A stretch of DNA of 64,000 bases, from assembly GCA_013368315.1 (NCBI GenBank), contig JAACJM010000029.1, positions 558,001 through 622,000 on the forward strand, in the 5' to 3' direction. The translations under genes were made by a program, and so were the position numbers. Below the pieces are notes generated by a model. It was not told the origin of the DNA and did no database searches. It saw only the letters and a list, made by a program, of their open reading frames with translations. Shown piece by piece: positions 43,022 through 55,289 of this stretch (position 1 is its first letter; every line of letters starts with the position of its first letter). Source of the stretch: Tetrapyrgos nigripes (Eukaryota; Basidiomycota; Agaricomycetes; Agaricales; Campanellaceae).

Positions 43022-46000
43022 CTATCTTTCTCCTTTGATTTTACCACTACTGCCTCATCCTCTGTTTTGTGCCTATAAACCTAGGGTTGTAGCTCCCTAG
43101 TCCCATCTTGACTTCTTCACCTTGGGACTAGGTGAGCATCTCTTGTACTATATTCTTACTCAATATTAACTTTGTCTTGGGACTAGATTCTCATTGTCTT
43201 CTGTCTACTGCTGCTCTGTCCACATCTACTGTTTGAGCCAAGTGTATGCTCTACACCACAAGAACCTTATCACAAGTGTCAAGGTGTGTGCCAGCATCCA
43301 CAACAGGGATGTCACAATTGTAATACCACCAGATTATATCGTCAGAATGAGTTCAACAAGGCTTCTTGAGTGCTGAGGATAATACCACCAGATTATATCA
43401 TGCAAAGAATAGACACCACGCCTTATTCCAAATCGACTCAAGACACTTATTATACTGGAGACGATGACACTCCTTGGTCATACTGTAATAATCAACCTTG
43501 CCAACAGGTGTAACCAGCAGAAACTCCCCTCTGAAGTCACTCACCCAGCCTTGTTCAAGGCTGTACCAGATAACCAGGATCACGACATTCAAAGGGGACA
43601 TCCTGTCATTGACTCTGAATCTAAACAAAATCAGGAGACATCTACCCTACAAACACTCAACCGAATCCTTCTCCTTTCCCAAACACACCTTCTGCATTTG
43701 CACCTCCATCAGATCCTAATCCCAAACCCTCTTCTTTGACTCGTCCCTCAACTGAAGGTCCATCAGTAGCTCTAACCCAGAATCAGAACTGTCCTTATAA
43801 ATGGTGGCAGTATCAAGATTTTCATTCAGTGTATTGTAATAATAATCTTTTGACTTGCATTGTAAATCCTCCAAACTCAATGCACATCAGGTATATTACA
43901 CTTCAAATCTGTGATTCAGATCTTCACATCCTGACACAGTCATCTTTGCCTGTACAGCCCTGGTGCTTAAACTACTCTCCACCAACACTGTCCTGTCCAT
44001 TCCTCCTTGCTAATGGACCAGTACTACAAATTTCAACAAGCAAGTAAGTCTACTCACCTCTCCTCATGTACATTTTTTCTCATCATTTTTTGCTATCCAG
44101 AGCAGCTTCTCAATGCCATTCAAGTGGAACAGAATGGACTGTTCCTCAAACAGTCTATGACACTCATCTCCTTTTGACTCTGTGTATCTCACTTGTCATA
44201 TCTGCCAACAGAACACTGACCTCAAGGTATGACTTTACTCCAATCCTCACTCTTATCATGTTACAAACCCTGAAGATCATGAACAAGATACACTGACATC
44301 CTGCCTGCTGATATTTCAATTGGTGACATTGTTGAGATACAGTTTACTGCAATGGCCATTTGACAGTGGGATAGTTCATACAAGATGATCATGATTTTGA
44401 GGTCCATTGTGTTGTTGGATGATCCCATTTCAACTGTTTGCACTACTTCATACCTTTTTGAGCTATACCTATGCTTATATTTATCTAGGCTGCTTCTGTC
44501 ACCCGAGACTGTGCATTTTCTGTGAGAAGGACTCACCTATTGCACCACGCAACCTTTTGAACTGTGTGAAATATGAGGACAGCTCTGACAAAGATGTTCA
44601 TGAGCACCTAAAAGTGTGCAGTGATATGGCTCAGATGATAATGACAACAGAATAGTGTCTCCCTAGTAGCCTTACAGTAGCCACAGCATAGAATCACAGT
44701 ACATATTTGTCTTTATCAATTTTTGGTTGAAATTACATCATTAATTGACTTTGCCACATGGCAACCTTAAAAATTTTGAGTGACAAAACTTGGCTTAACC
44801 AACCTTCATGATAGAATCAACAAAGAGTCCAATATGTGGATCGTATTGACTCACAAATCTATCAAAAACCTTTTACACATCACACATCAAAACCTGCTTC
44901 ACCAACACCACCACTTGATGGTTACAATCACGTAGAGATACTATGGACCCTATCTCTGACTGAACCTAGTGAAAGCTTTTGTCATGTATTCAACACAGCT
45001 GCACTAGTGCATCCTGGCCATCAAGCTTCTTTTCCTGGAATGGAGACACCTTTCTTTTGCAATCAAGCACACTAGAAGCTCAGCTTATATCAAAACAGCT
45101 AGATCGGTACATTTGAAGTTTTTCAACATGGTTGTATTTCAATGTCAGCAAACCTCAAAAATGTGTGGCTCCCATGCTTCTTCTGAAAAATGGATACCCA
45201 AATGTAATCTCTGTCCAAAAAAATTCCTTGTGTCAGTCACCTATGCTCACCATAAACCTCATACAACTTCTACAATTCATGATTCCATCCATGTTGAAAG
45301 ACAAGAGGGAAACATTTAGGGTCAGGTCACACCATGAACACTGCATTTCTTGCTTAAAAAAGGCTCTTTTCATTGCATCAATTTTTAGTATCATGACTAA
45401 TGCCATAATTGTTGACTGTACATCCTGATATTAAACTGAACCTGGTTGTATTTCAATCAGCAAGCCTCAAAATGTGGTCTATACAAGTCTATATAGACAA
45501 TGTGTTCAACTTGTCCACAACTTCTGAGCTTATTCTGAAAAATGGAGGCTCAAATGTATCGAGTTTCTGTGTTGTACAACTGGTTACTGTCCTGCGAGTG
45601 GTCTCCAAAATTGGATCATATCCTTGATGCTGACCCTTGCTCACCATAAATCTGGTATGGCTTCTGCAATTCAGATATGATCCTTTCCAACCTTATAAGG
45701 TCCTCTTCTTTGAACTTGTAATCATCCCCTCCTTTCTTCTATGCAAACACCACCTGTGACTGCCAAAAAGCCTCATCTCCTCAATTTCTGAATAATTATT
45801 TATGTATTCTGAATCAGGATGGGTAAACTTGTCTCCTGGAGTAGCATGCTTGAAAGTGGATTCATTTGGTTTTTAATGTGGCTGAAAGACATACCTGAGA
45901 CAGATGGCAAGTAAGTGCTCTGAAATTGTATTAACCTTGTTTTGGTAGCTCACTGACATGTTACAGCTTTGCCAATTCATTTTTCCTATTCATCCAACAA

Positions 46001-47293
46001 GCAAACTTCATGTATCATGCTCAACAATACCCAAATACATGCAGCAATCTATGTGCATGATACCAAAGATACTGCCATCACTTTAGTTCCTGTCTATATA
46101 CAAGCATCATTTCTCAAAGACTTTGCCATCACAAAAGGACAAAATCCAAAGAGATATCACAAATTCACAAATTGGACACTATTCTACATGCACAGGATGG
46201 AGATAGAGCTATCACTGCCATCAATATGCTACTGAGCAAAGGAAGAAATGAGATGGCAGCTGAAATTGCTGTTGATGTCCTTTCATTTTCTACTCAATTT
46301 GAGAGCTTCTAATTCGTTATCTGATGTGTTCATTTTTTCTCTTAAAGATCTATCTCTAATCAGACCTGCAACTGCTAGCTCATTAACTTCATCTGTCCTG
46401 ACAAACACGTACTCATTACCATTTGATTTCCAAGGTGTGTGAAGATGCCTTCTACACAATGGCTTTTTACTAATTTTGAGCTATACAGTTGCTATCTATG
46501 ACACTACTTCCCAGAACATCACTAGCATTTTCAATGTCCAACATCTTCAATCTATTGATTCAATTTTACCTCAATGGAATGGTGACATTCCTTATAGTTC
46601 ATAAAGGTTTAGGTCCTGCACTTAAAGTGAATTTCAATATCTGTTTTGTTGTTGTCCTTGGTGTTCTACAACAATAGAGGCAATGTTGACATCCTCAAAT
46701 TTGTTATCACGATGACATTCAACTGCTGCTATTAGTTATGCTCGACTATAACTGACCTGCCATTTTACATAGCTACATAGCCAGATTGTAGCTTTTGTAC
46801 ATATCACTGTCCAACAGCAACAAGTTTTCATCTCTGAATCTATTGAATAGTTGAGAAGCTTTTGGACATAACCAGGACCATAGACATTGAAGGTCCTGTT
46901 GTTGCTAAGATGTGCCTTTGCATAGTCCACAAGAAGCTGTTTCATAGTGGAGAGGTGGAATTTGAGGTATTGCATTAACTTCATTACAGCACAGAAAGAC
47001 AAACATCTGGATAAGCTTACTATAGCCAACATAGTGTAACTTACTAGCATCATGTGCACACATTTGGTGAAGAGTGAATAACAGGGGTTGCTTGAATAAC
47101 AGCTTCAGGACTGGCAAGTAGTCTGCTGTCTGAAGCTTTGAATCAGCAGAAGAACTTTAAATTAACCTGAATATGGGCAATAGAGAGTAGCAACTGATCA
47201 CTTTGAGAAGGGCTTGTGAAAACAAACCTCTCTGGCAAGATTAGCCCCTGATTTGTCACATTATCAGCTACCTCAAAGTCATCAAGCCTCTGC
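43022..47293. other. Mostly unassigned sequence
   Basis: Apart from the two-exon candidate at 43736-44296 nothing was recognised. Two related stretches near 45125-45215 and 45440-45560 both read TGGTTGTATTTCAAT and then a similar CTGAAAAATGGA segment, suggesting an old local duplication. The short frame at 44407-44655 has a Cys/His-containing stretch (CIFCEKDSP, HEHLKVC) but no firm family. Confidence 0.35.
43736..44296 (+). CDS. Hypothetical two-exon gene, about 167 residues
   Basis: Exon 1 (43736-44043) begins MTRPSTEGPSVALTQNQNCP. A 57-bp intron with GTAAGT at its 5' end and TATCCAG at its 3' end (44044-44100) can be removed, and the frame then continues exactly into exon 2 (44101-44296), ending EWTVPQTVYDTHLLLTLCIS through MNKIH. 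The intron size and sites match fungal introns and the two frames join in phase, which is the main support. The product has several Cys and a hydrophobic C-terminal third. No family is recognised. Confidence 0.35.
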
Positions 47294-48505
47294 TGCTCAT
47301 CACTCAAGGAGGATTAGCCACAAGGTGGGCCGAAGCCCAAATACATTCTGTGGATCGAGTAGCACTAATACAGATGTACTGACTATGTGTTTAACTTAAG
47401 TACATAAGAACAGTGGGAGAGGAGGGTGGGTGACAAAAAATGTGTCCTACTGGCTGGATCTACAAGAGAGATCCAAAGGGGAGTGTTAGTAAAGCTGTAG
47501 AGCGATGTAACTGCGTTGATAATGCACTGGGAGCGAGATATCCAACCCACAAACACACTAGGACAGAGTAGTGAAGTGTCTGGCTGATATCTGTACGCTC
47601 TAGGAGTGTTAGCAGCACTTAAACAGACTGTAGAAGCGAAGCTTACCAGCTACAGTGTACACAGAGTGAGCTACAAGGGAGCTGTGCACTGTACTGTGAC
47701 TGCAGACTGAAGTGGCAGTGGTTAGAACAGTCTAAACCACCAAAAAGCGCACTAGATGTCCTCACCAAACTTGCTTTCTTGTGGGGAAGAGGTAGGAGAT
47801 GAGGGGAGAAAGCAAGGAGCAATCAGATCATCACCTCTGCCCACACATGTGGCACCTGCTGATGGATTTATCAGATCTGATGACTGGGTGAGATCTAGCC
47901 TGGACCAGGGCAGACTGGATCACAGGAAGCGCAGGAAGCGGAGAGAATGCACCGGATGCGGTCTGGACACTTGGATATAAAAGGTATGTGAAAGGGAAAG
48001 CAGAATGGAGTAAAGTCATGAAAGGAGATAACTGATCAAAAGAGATCTGTAACTTAAAGTGAACATTGCGAAGACAGATATTAACCGATTTGGCCAAAAA
48101 TGAAACGGGAGATAGATAATAACGTACGAAAGGCTTTGTAGAAGTAGCAGGTCAAACGGGTAAGTATAGCGATCACAATGCACAAGTGTACACTAAAAGT
48201 CTCAACTCAAAGAGTTAGAACTTTTAAGAAAACATGTATGTAGATACACCATATGGAGGTGTATGGACCCCCAGCACTGTTGAAGGCTTGGGGGCAATGT
48301 AAACAATGTTATTTGAACAGGAGAAGCGTATGGTACAAGTAGGAAATGAACAGTGAAGAAATCAAAGATGAAGTGCAATTTGGCAAAAGGAGAACATTAG
48401 CAATAACTTGGAGATGTGGTCTCCAAGTCGTTGCTAGTTATCTGGTTGTGAGCAGAGGCCTTCAAAAATGCTCCCTACCCTTGGAATCCGCATTCATGTC
48501 GAGTA
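47294..48505 (+). repeat. R1 repeat copy A, full length, LTR-like
   Basis: It reads TGCTCATCACTCAAGG to CATTCATGTCGAGTA and is the reverse complement of copy B (35759-36981). TATAAAAGG at 47976-47984 offers a promoter-like signal and sets the proposed sense orientation. The five R1 ends compared vary at the last bases as GTCGANYA, consistent with an original CA end altered by C-to-T change. No target duplication was found. Confidence 0.75.
47976..47984 (+). promoter_or_regulatory. TATA-box-like motif in R1 copy A
   Basis: TATAAAAGG lies about two thirds into the repeat. In copy B the corresponding site is altered (complement of CCTTTTATATCG). Its position fits a U3 promoter if R1 is an LTR. 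Confidence 0.4.
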
Positions 48506-49640
48506 CAATTTAAAGAAATTGCTAGTTTTCTCAGAAATCTTGGTCCAGATCAATTTTGAATCTTTCCTAATATCCAGCCACCATTTATTGCTGTTTCACG
48601 CTGTTTTGAAGCTAAACGAAGGGTATCTGTTCTATTGCAGCTTTGAAGAAAAACTTTATGATCTGTTAGAATATTCATTAAGCCATCACAACAGTTTCAA
48701 GAACATATCCAGCAATATCAAAAATAAAAAATATTGTATGTGCTGGTCAAAGCCCTTTCCAGCAAAGTGTCTATGAGTTTACTGGAATCCAAGTGCAAGA
48801 GATTGGTTGCCTAGTCATTGGGTAGAGTAACCTTTCATTGACAGCTGTCTTTTGAAGGTTTTGTGGCAGGTCAGTGCATTGCAGCATTTTGATAGGAAAT
48901 GGCTTGCTGGGAGATTGAATCCACTGCAACAGTATAGTGTCACTTGTAAGCAATCCAGGGAATGCTTCTTCTGTGGAGAGAACTAGTAGGCATATAAAGG
49001 CCAAGAATATAAATAAGGAGCTGATGAAGTATCAATATATGAACATTGGTGGACAGACTCCACGACCCAGATTTGAATACTGGCAGAATATTTCTGGCCT
49101 GGAGTCACAGGGGCTATAGGTATATGGCAGGGCAACTATCCAATGCTTTGCCCTGCTTAATGTGCGGCATACCTTTCTCAGCAAACATTAGCATGCCACA
49201 CAGATTGAGCCCAGTAATATTGCACCTACAACTGAGATCCACACCAGATGTGATTGACTGACTGCCGTACTGGGCTCACTGGTGAAAGGGCACCTGTGTC
49301 TGTCTCTAGCATGGTGCTCTTTGGTGATACCTTATGTATGTAGTGAGGTCTGCTACAAGCCCATTGAGAGAGCTCATGATTTCACCACTATAGAAACATA
49401 CTGACAATGCTCATTTCTTGCTGTGTATTCAGAATTGTCCGCAGGACTATATGATTGGCTCTCTAAGAGGATGGGTGTGTGCATATGTATACTGGGCTCA
49501 GAGGCAGCTGCTGGCTCCTTTGTCTATGTGGGTTCGGATGACTATCAGGCATTGATTCAGGCTTGTCCTTTGGCTCGTTATCATTATATTCTGAACTATA
49601 TAGCAGTATAGCAGTGGGACAGAAGTTCTTCAGAACTATG
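48506..49640. other. No recognisable gene
   Basis: Short frames only, none with recognisable similarity. The repeat R1 ends at its left and the low-complexity minus-strand gene begins at its right. Confidence 0.4.
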
Positions 49641-49649
49641 TGCTTTAGC

Positions 49650-52600
49650 AAAAGTATTGGAGTACTTACATACTAGGAGAAACTTGCTGTGAGCCTGGAG
49701 CTGGATGTTTTGAGGCAGGTGGAAGGGTTGTAGGGGGCAGAGGACTTGTAGGGGGTGGAGGGGTCATAGGGGGTGGAGGAGTCATAGGGGGTGGAAGGGT
49801 TGTAGATGTGGGCAGACCAGGTGTTGAGGAACATTCAGCAATAGATGCACTGGGGAAGAAGTTCTTCAGAAAATACACTTTAGCAAAAGTCTCAGAGAAC
49901 TTACATGGGAGAAACTTGGACCCTGTCCAGAGCTGGAGGCTTTGAGGCAGGTGGAGGGGTTGTAGAGGCAGGCAGACCAGATGTTCTGGGAGGTTCAAGA
50001 GGGGCTGTTGATGTAGGTGGAGAAGAGTGTCCAGAAGGTGTTGACATAGGAGGAGCCTCAATATTCCTGGTGGACCTGGATGACAATGAGTCCCTGTCAG
50101 CTTTGGCTTTGGCTTTGGATGAGGATGAGAAGCAGGACCTGGCTGACTGGCATTGGAGACAGTGCTGTGGGTTGTACTCAGGAGAGAGGATGTATCTTCT
50201 ATACCTAGACATCTATGTGCAGAATATTAATGACATACTTTTGCAAAAGCAGAGGACCACTTACAGGCCCTACCAATTTTCTCATTCAGCATCTCTGGAT
50301 TGAAAACAACAAAGTCACCAACATGGACCATTGCCTTATAAAGAGCTTCCATTTCAAACTTCTCCTTTTTCACCAGCTTCGCATTGAACTCCTGTGTTTC
50401 AGACGACTGCTTTTGCAAAAGAGAATCCAACATAAAGTTCCAATGGCATTCCCATGACTCAGGACCTGTCAATGCATGGGGCCAGGTACCTCTTGAGTAA
50501 CACGCCTGGGCAACCTGATCTCTCCTCTCCTTCTGGTAGAGTGTCTGGCAAGTGACTAACAAGAATTCAAAGACTTTTCAGTGCTGCAGTCTCCCTGTTG
50601 GAGATGGGAAGAGTGGGAGAAGAAGAGTCTTGACCGGGACTGGAGTCAGTGGGAGCCATATCAACTACATCTTTTTGAGACCTCACTACAGATGTCCTGT
50701 TTGATTTCCATACAGATGCACTCAATTCAACATTCTTCTTGGGCTTCATGGTGGACTCCTTCTTTGACAAAGGTAAGGACGACTTCAAAAGAATTGACAG
50801 CATCACTAACACCAACTTTTTTATCGATTTGTTGAAGCCTTGCTTTGTTGTTCTCCTGGATGAACTGGTGTTTGTCGAAAGACTTAAGTTCCTCAAGCCT
50901 GAGACGACGGTCCCTGACAGACATGGCATCTAGCTCATTCTGCAAAGCCTCCTCAATGACTTGACCCCTCTTCAGTCTAGGAGTGGAAGGAGGAGTTGGC
51001 ACCCTCTCTGGTTCCTCCAACTCATCCTCCTCCTCTTCTGTCTCCATCTCAGACCATTGTTCTTCATCAGAGTCCTCTGCACTGTCCTCAGCCTCAGATT
51101 CCTTTAACACCTTCTTTCCTCTTTTTCCCTTCTTCTCCTTTGGTGCTGGCTTTGGGTTTGCCTTCCCTTTCTCCTTCCCCTTCCCACTCCCAGTCTCCTG
51201 CTTCTGCTTCTTGCTGTTGCTCTTACCCCTCCTCTTGTCTTTCTCCTTGCCCTTACTTTCGTCTGAAGACAATTCATGAGTCATCTCAACCTCTAAGTCC
51301 ATCAAATCTGAGCTACACTTTGCCTTCTTCTCCAGCTGTGTATGATCAGGTGGGCTCTCATTTAAACCTGTAAAAGCAGATTTCTTAGCATGATATGAAC
51401 ACATACCCTTCTCCATCTGGAAGCAGGAACAAGCATATTCAGCAAATGGTTTCACATGAAGGTGCTTGAAGCCAATGGAATCCCAATCATGGAAAGTGAG
51501 TGGATTGGGTCCTGGCATGTGGCCAACTTGGACACTTTGAAAAATATCAGACTTTTGTAAAAGTTATGGACATTGATGACTTCTCACCTGGCTGTGAATA
51601 TTTTGTTCTTGTCTTTGCCCTGTAAGTCCTCTCTGATGGCAATAAGGCTGATCTTGATTCTGGTGGCCTTGCCAAAGTTTTGAAGAACCTTGTTGAGTGC
51701 TGTCTGAGTCAAAGTAAGCTATTAATTGAAGTTTAGTAAAAGTGATGAACACACACCTGTCTACCAAGCTGGAGTCTGAGGTGTCGTATTTGTCCATCCC
51801 CTTCAGTCAGTTGTAATCATTCATATCCCACTTGTACTTCTCTTCCTTTTCCTTTTGTATCTTCTCTACAGTTTCTGAATCCTCTTTGGCAAATAGTTCC
51901 TTAGCAATGAGGACATGTTCCTGTAACTTAAACAACTGCCTTCCTCAGGTGCATCAAATTGTTTGTTATAGGCCTTGTCAACTTTGTGCTTGTAATCTGG
52001 ATGTTTCTGGTAGAACTTGTAATCTGTCATTCTGACGGGGGTGCAACCAATAGCAGCATGGTGCAAGGAGCTGAGCAACATGTCACTTTCTTAGTGAATA
52101 TCGCTTTTGCAAAAGTGAAGGATATGGGGTATTACCTCATTTGTAGCAGCCCTCACCAGCAAAATGTTCTCTGCATCAGTTCTCTCAATGGCCTTCTTCT
52201 TCTTGCACTTCTGCGTCATCACTGGTTCTGACTCTTTCTTCTTTTGACCTGACTTCTGTCCTTCATTGGTTCTGGCAACCTTGGCATTGTCATTCACAGA
52301 AGAGGTGGGCTCAGACAGCTTTCTGTCAGTTTTATCAGATGAGGAGGGATCGGATGTGTTGGGGTTGATTGATGGGGATGGATCAGACCCTTTGGACATG
52401 CTAGATGCAGCACAGATGGACCAGAGGCAGAAGATGATAAACCAGATGCAGCTTGGCCAGACACATTAGGTTCAGACATGTCAATGTTTGCACCAGATGC
52501 ATTCACTGTCCTGGATGCGTCACTGGTGACAGACACATCTGCCTTCAGTGGAGTTGTGTTTGTCTTTCTGGACAGATGCATCAGGCAGATTAGCAGTGGG

Positions 52601-52745
52601 AGCAGATTGGGGTCTGTCTTCTTTGTTGTCATCATCTTTGTTGTCGCTGTCATCCCCAGTGTCCATGGCACCCTTCTTAACCCATTGGTCAATATTGTGT
52701 TTGACTTTGATCTTCTCAACTTCTTTTACCTCATCTGCCATCAGG
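49650..52745 (-). CDS. Hypothetical spliced low-complexity gene, frame-disrupted
   Basis: The left-going coding signal starts MADEVKEVEKIKVKHNIDQW near 52741. It passes a Ser/Asp-rich part (MSKGSDPSPSINPNTSDPSS), then SDMLLSSLHHAAIGCTPVRM and YQKHPDYKHKVDKAYNKQFD, and then VLQNFGKATRIKISLIAIRE near 51660. A 263-codon frame at 50727-51518 and a repeated Pro-rich tail follow. Introns with GTAAGT donors are evident near 50213-50262, 49850-49904 and from 49669 leftward. The block pattern recalls fungus-specific hypothetical proteins without a named domain; this is recollection of pattern only. Some frame changes cannot be explained by introns, so it may be decaying. Confidence 0.4.
50727..51518 (-). 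CDS. Largest continuous part of the hypothetical gene (263 codons)
   Basis: MPGPNPLTFHDWDSIGFKHL is followed by HVKPFAEYACSCFQMEK. A strongly charged region then begins with ESKGKEKDKRRGKSNSKKQK and contains acidic runs such as EDSDEEQWSEMETEEEEDEL. A helical C-terminal part includes NELDAMSVRDRRLRLEELKS. The basic-then-acidic pattern suggests a nuclear or nucleic-acid-associated protein, but no catalytic domain is visible. It sits inside the larger spliced gene and is probably one of its exons. Confidence 0.45.
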   Translation of the reverse strand: MPGPNPLTFHDWDSIGFKHLHVKPFAEYACSCFQMEKGMCSYHAKKSAFTGLNESPPDHTQLEKKAKCSSDLMDLEVEMTHELSSDESKGKEKDKRRGKSNSKKQKQETGSGKGKEKGKANPKPAPKEKKGKRGKKVLKESEAEDSAEDSDEEQWSEMETEEEEDELEEPERVPTPPSTPRLKRGQVIEEALQNELDAMSVRDRRLRLEELKSFDKHQFIQENNKARLQQIDKKVGVSDAVNSFEVVLTFVKEGVHHEAQEEC

Positions 52746-53934
52746 TTGTGTGGAAGTTGAATTCATATTCTCTGAAAAACTCAGTTTCTGAAGTTGTCCT
52801 GATAGGTAGGGAAGAAGCTCTCAAGCAGCTCTAGAGGTGGACTGAGGAAATAACCCTTATTACCATGTTTTTTTCTGTATTTCGCTTCTTTCTGGAAGTC
52901 TTAGGCTTCTTAGTGTGCCATGGTCACTTGAGTCTGGGTCTGCTGTCAGAGAGATGGACATTGGGAGTAAAATACATTTATAGCACTATATGAACTTACT
53001 CAGCAATGAAAAAGATTAAGAATAGAGAAGGAAACAGCATCTGATTTCAATGTGATCTTTTTCGAAAGTCGAGGTAATGGAGGAGGTGAGTGGCTCAGAT
53101 GCCCCTGTTTGAAAGCTAATCATGTGACCCTGATTATTTGTCTTTGACTCTTCTCTTGTTCAAAAACTTTGTCAAAACCACATTTTTTTCTTATTTTGCA
53201 CAGCTATTATTTTCTCTATTGACAGCACTAGGTAAGTCCTATACTATTCCTTCACCACAATACATTCCTTTCTTTTAGAGTCTCTCCAAAATGGCTTGCA
53301 GCTCTGCTTTGTTATCAGTCCTGAACACTTTGCTGTGAGCACAGGTTGTGATGGGGAGAGTTTTCTTTTATTACTGTTTGTCATTAATGATCCAAAGAGT
53401 TCAACTACTGATATGTTGTTCTATTTTTTTTTAGGTAACCTCTATCCATGTCTTTTGCTAAAGTCTTATATTTACTATTGTGTACAGACCTGTTCTGGCA
53501 ACATCTTTGCAGTGTGGAGCAGTGATGTGATCACTGCCTCCACGTCCCTCAATCTCTTTACGACTGTCCAAACACTCATACCACCAAAGCCTGCCACTCT
53601 CAGCCGTTTGATTCTGCAGACACAACTCCTATCCAAACTCCTGAGCAGTCTAATACACTGCTCTCTCTCTATTCCGACACATCCTATGCGCTTCAGCAAG
53701 CAGAAAAGAAAGACCAGATGAAGCAGGAAGAAAACCCATGGTTCTATCAAATCAACACCTGATGCTGTGGTACCCCAAACTCAACACCTGAAAGCCTTAA
53801 CCATTCAGAGCCACTCTTTCCAGGGAGGGAGGCTTATGAGCACGCTCTGGAATACCATCCAAGGTTGTCTGTTTCTCAAAGATAGCTTTAAAGAGACTCA
53901 AGCTGATGTTGTTTGTGATGTCTCAAAGCAGAGG
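52746..53934. other. No recognisable gene
   Basis: The stretch probably contains the upstream region of the minus-strand hypothetical gene and, at its right, degenerate 5' sequence of the second KDZ gene. CTTTTGCTAAAG occurs at 53452-53463. Confidence 0.35.
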
Positions 53935-54720
53935 TCTGGCTATTTGGGTTGTACTTCCAAGAAGATCAGTAACAAGGACCTTATACAAATTGGGTGAAGA
54001 AGATGGTTGAGCAGAATGAGGTATGAAACTCTCTTATTTGTATTTTCAATAAAGTCTGAATTCTTCTTCGCAGATGTCCACCCTCGATCATGCTAATACA
54101 AAATTCAATCAAGGCTACTATGAATCTGGAAAAGCTGCTGGTCTGTGTGCCTGCCAATGGGCCAAAAACCTTTTAGAAAGGTTGAAGAAGCTCCCTCCTT
54201 TGGTTCAATGGAACATAATTGTTCATTTGGTTGTCTTTGTCATCCCTAAGCTGCATATTGTTGGTCATCTCCTCAAGTGTCAGGAGAAGTTCTCACTAAA
54301 CTACACATGTGGAGCAGGGCAGACAGATGCTGAGGGAATAGAACACATTTGGGCTGGTTTGGATGGAGTTGCCACAAGCCTTAAAGAGATGGGTCTGGGG
54401 TCTCACCATGACACTCTTGAGGATCATATTAGCCATTGGAATTGGGGAAAGGTAGTGAGACTTAATAAGTTGTCTTCACTTTATTTGAGTAATGTTCAGT
54501 ATTTAACTATTCTCTCTAGAGTCACTTTTGAAAAAGCAGCTGCTCAATGCTGTAGCAGAATTTCAAAAGCAAGTAGCCTCTTTGGAAGATTTCAATGCAA
54601 GACAGCAAGAACATGCTCCTGTTTGGAAGAAAATAGTTGATGATTACAAAAAGAAGCTCACAGATGAAAATCTGTATGCTTTGCCTTATTGGATACTACT
54701 TTTTCAAAAGTTGCCTCATG
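53935..54720 (+). pseudogene. KDZ transposase 2, internally deleted, with introns
   Basis: The frame GPYTNWVKKMVEQNE ends at a 53-bp intron (54021-54073, GTATGA...CGCAG) and continues MSTLDHANTKFNQGYYESG, as in KDZ proteins. GLCACQWAKNLLERLKKLPP follows, where the expected CARHE-to-YDIACQW stretch is collapsed, so about 65 residues including a catalytic Asp are missing. Next come FVIPKLHIVGHLLKCQEKFS and LNYTCGAGQTDAEGIEHIWA, carrying the late Glu, then HISHWNWGK. A 70-bp intron (54452-54521) leads to SLLKKQLLNAVAEFQKQVAS. The gene is distinct from the copy at 0.15-8.6 kb. Confidence 0.82.
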
Positions 54721-55289
54721 ACCAAGGCAACTTTTGAACTCCACCACTTTATCAAAAGCATACTACCTCTTATATGGCTTGTTTCCTTCTACAGGCAAGA
54801 CTCTCCAGAGTATTTCAGCTTTTGTTCTAATTGTTGTCAGTCGATGCCTCAGCGAGTGATGCCATGTTGGTTGGCCTATTGTCAAATTTGTCTCTGATTT
54901 TCCTTTCTACTGTTTTTTAGGAACGGTGTTCACCATGCAGATGCTGCAGATGCTGATTGATTTATTTCTGAGGTGATTGGTTCGTCTCAGACTCCTCTTC
55001 CTGCCCCTTGTCCTTTTTCTCGTAACTCCCATCATACTAACGTGAATTCACAAAATTATGCATGCCCCATGAACGAGTCCTATGGTAATTGTAGGTTCTA
55101 GTAATACCAGTATCAATTTGTTGAATACCTGTACCCCAGCATTGTCTATGACTCGTTATGACGATTGATGTGCTTGTACAGTGTTTCTTCCTCTACCGGT
55201 TGTATGTTGTATGTTTCGATGAGATTTATGTTGTTTTATTATCACTTTCCTTTGGTAAGACTTTTTTGTTGAGTGGTCAATGTAGTATG
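54721..55289. other. Unassigned sequence between KDZ 2 and gypsy-2
   Basis: The left part may be the KDZ 2 tail. The right part should contain the 3' untranslated region and 3' LTR of gypsy-2, but no repeat matching 63117-64000 was found by eye, so the LTR is either missing or too diverged. Confidence 0.35.

Noticed and set aside
50983..51373. Plus-strand Ser/Pro-rich frames
   Set aside because: Antisense shadow of the charged minus-strand frame at 50727-51518.
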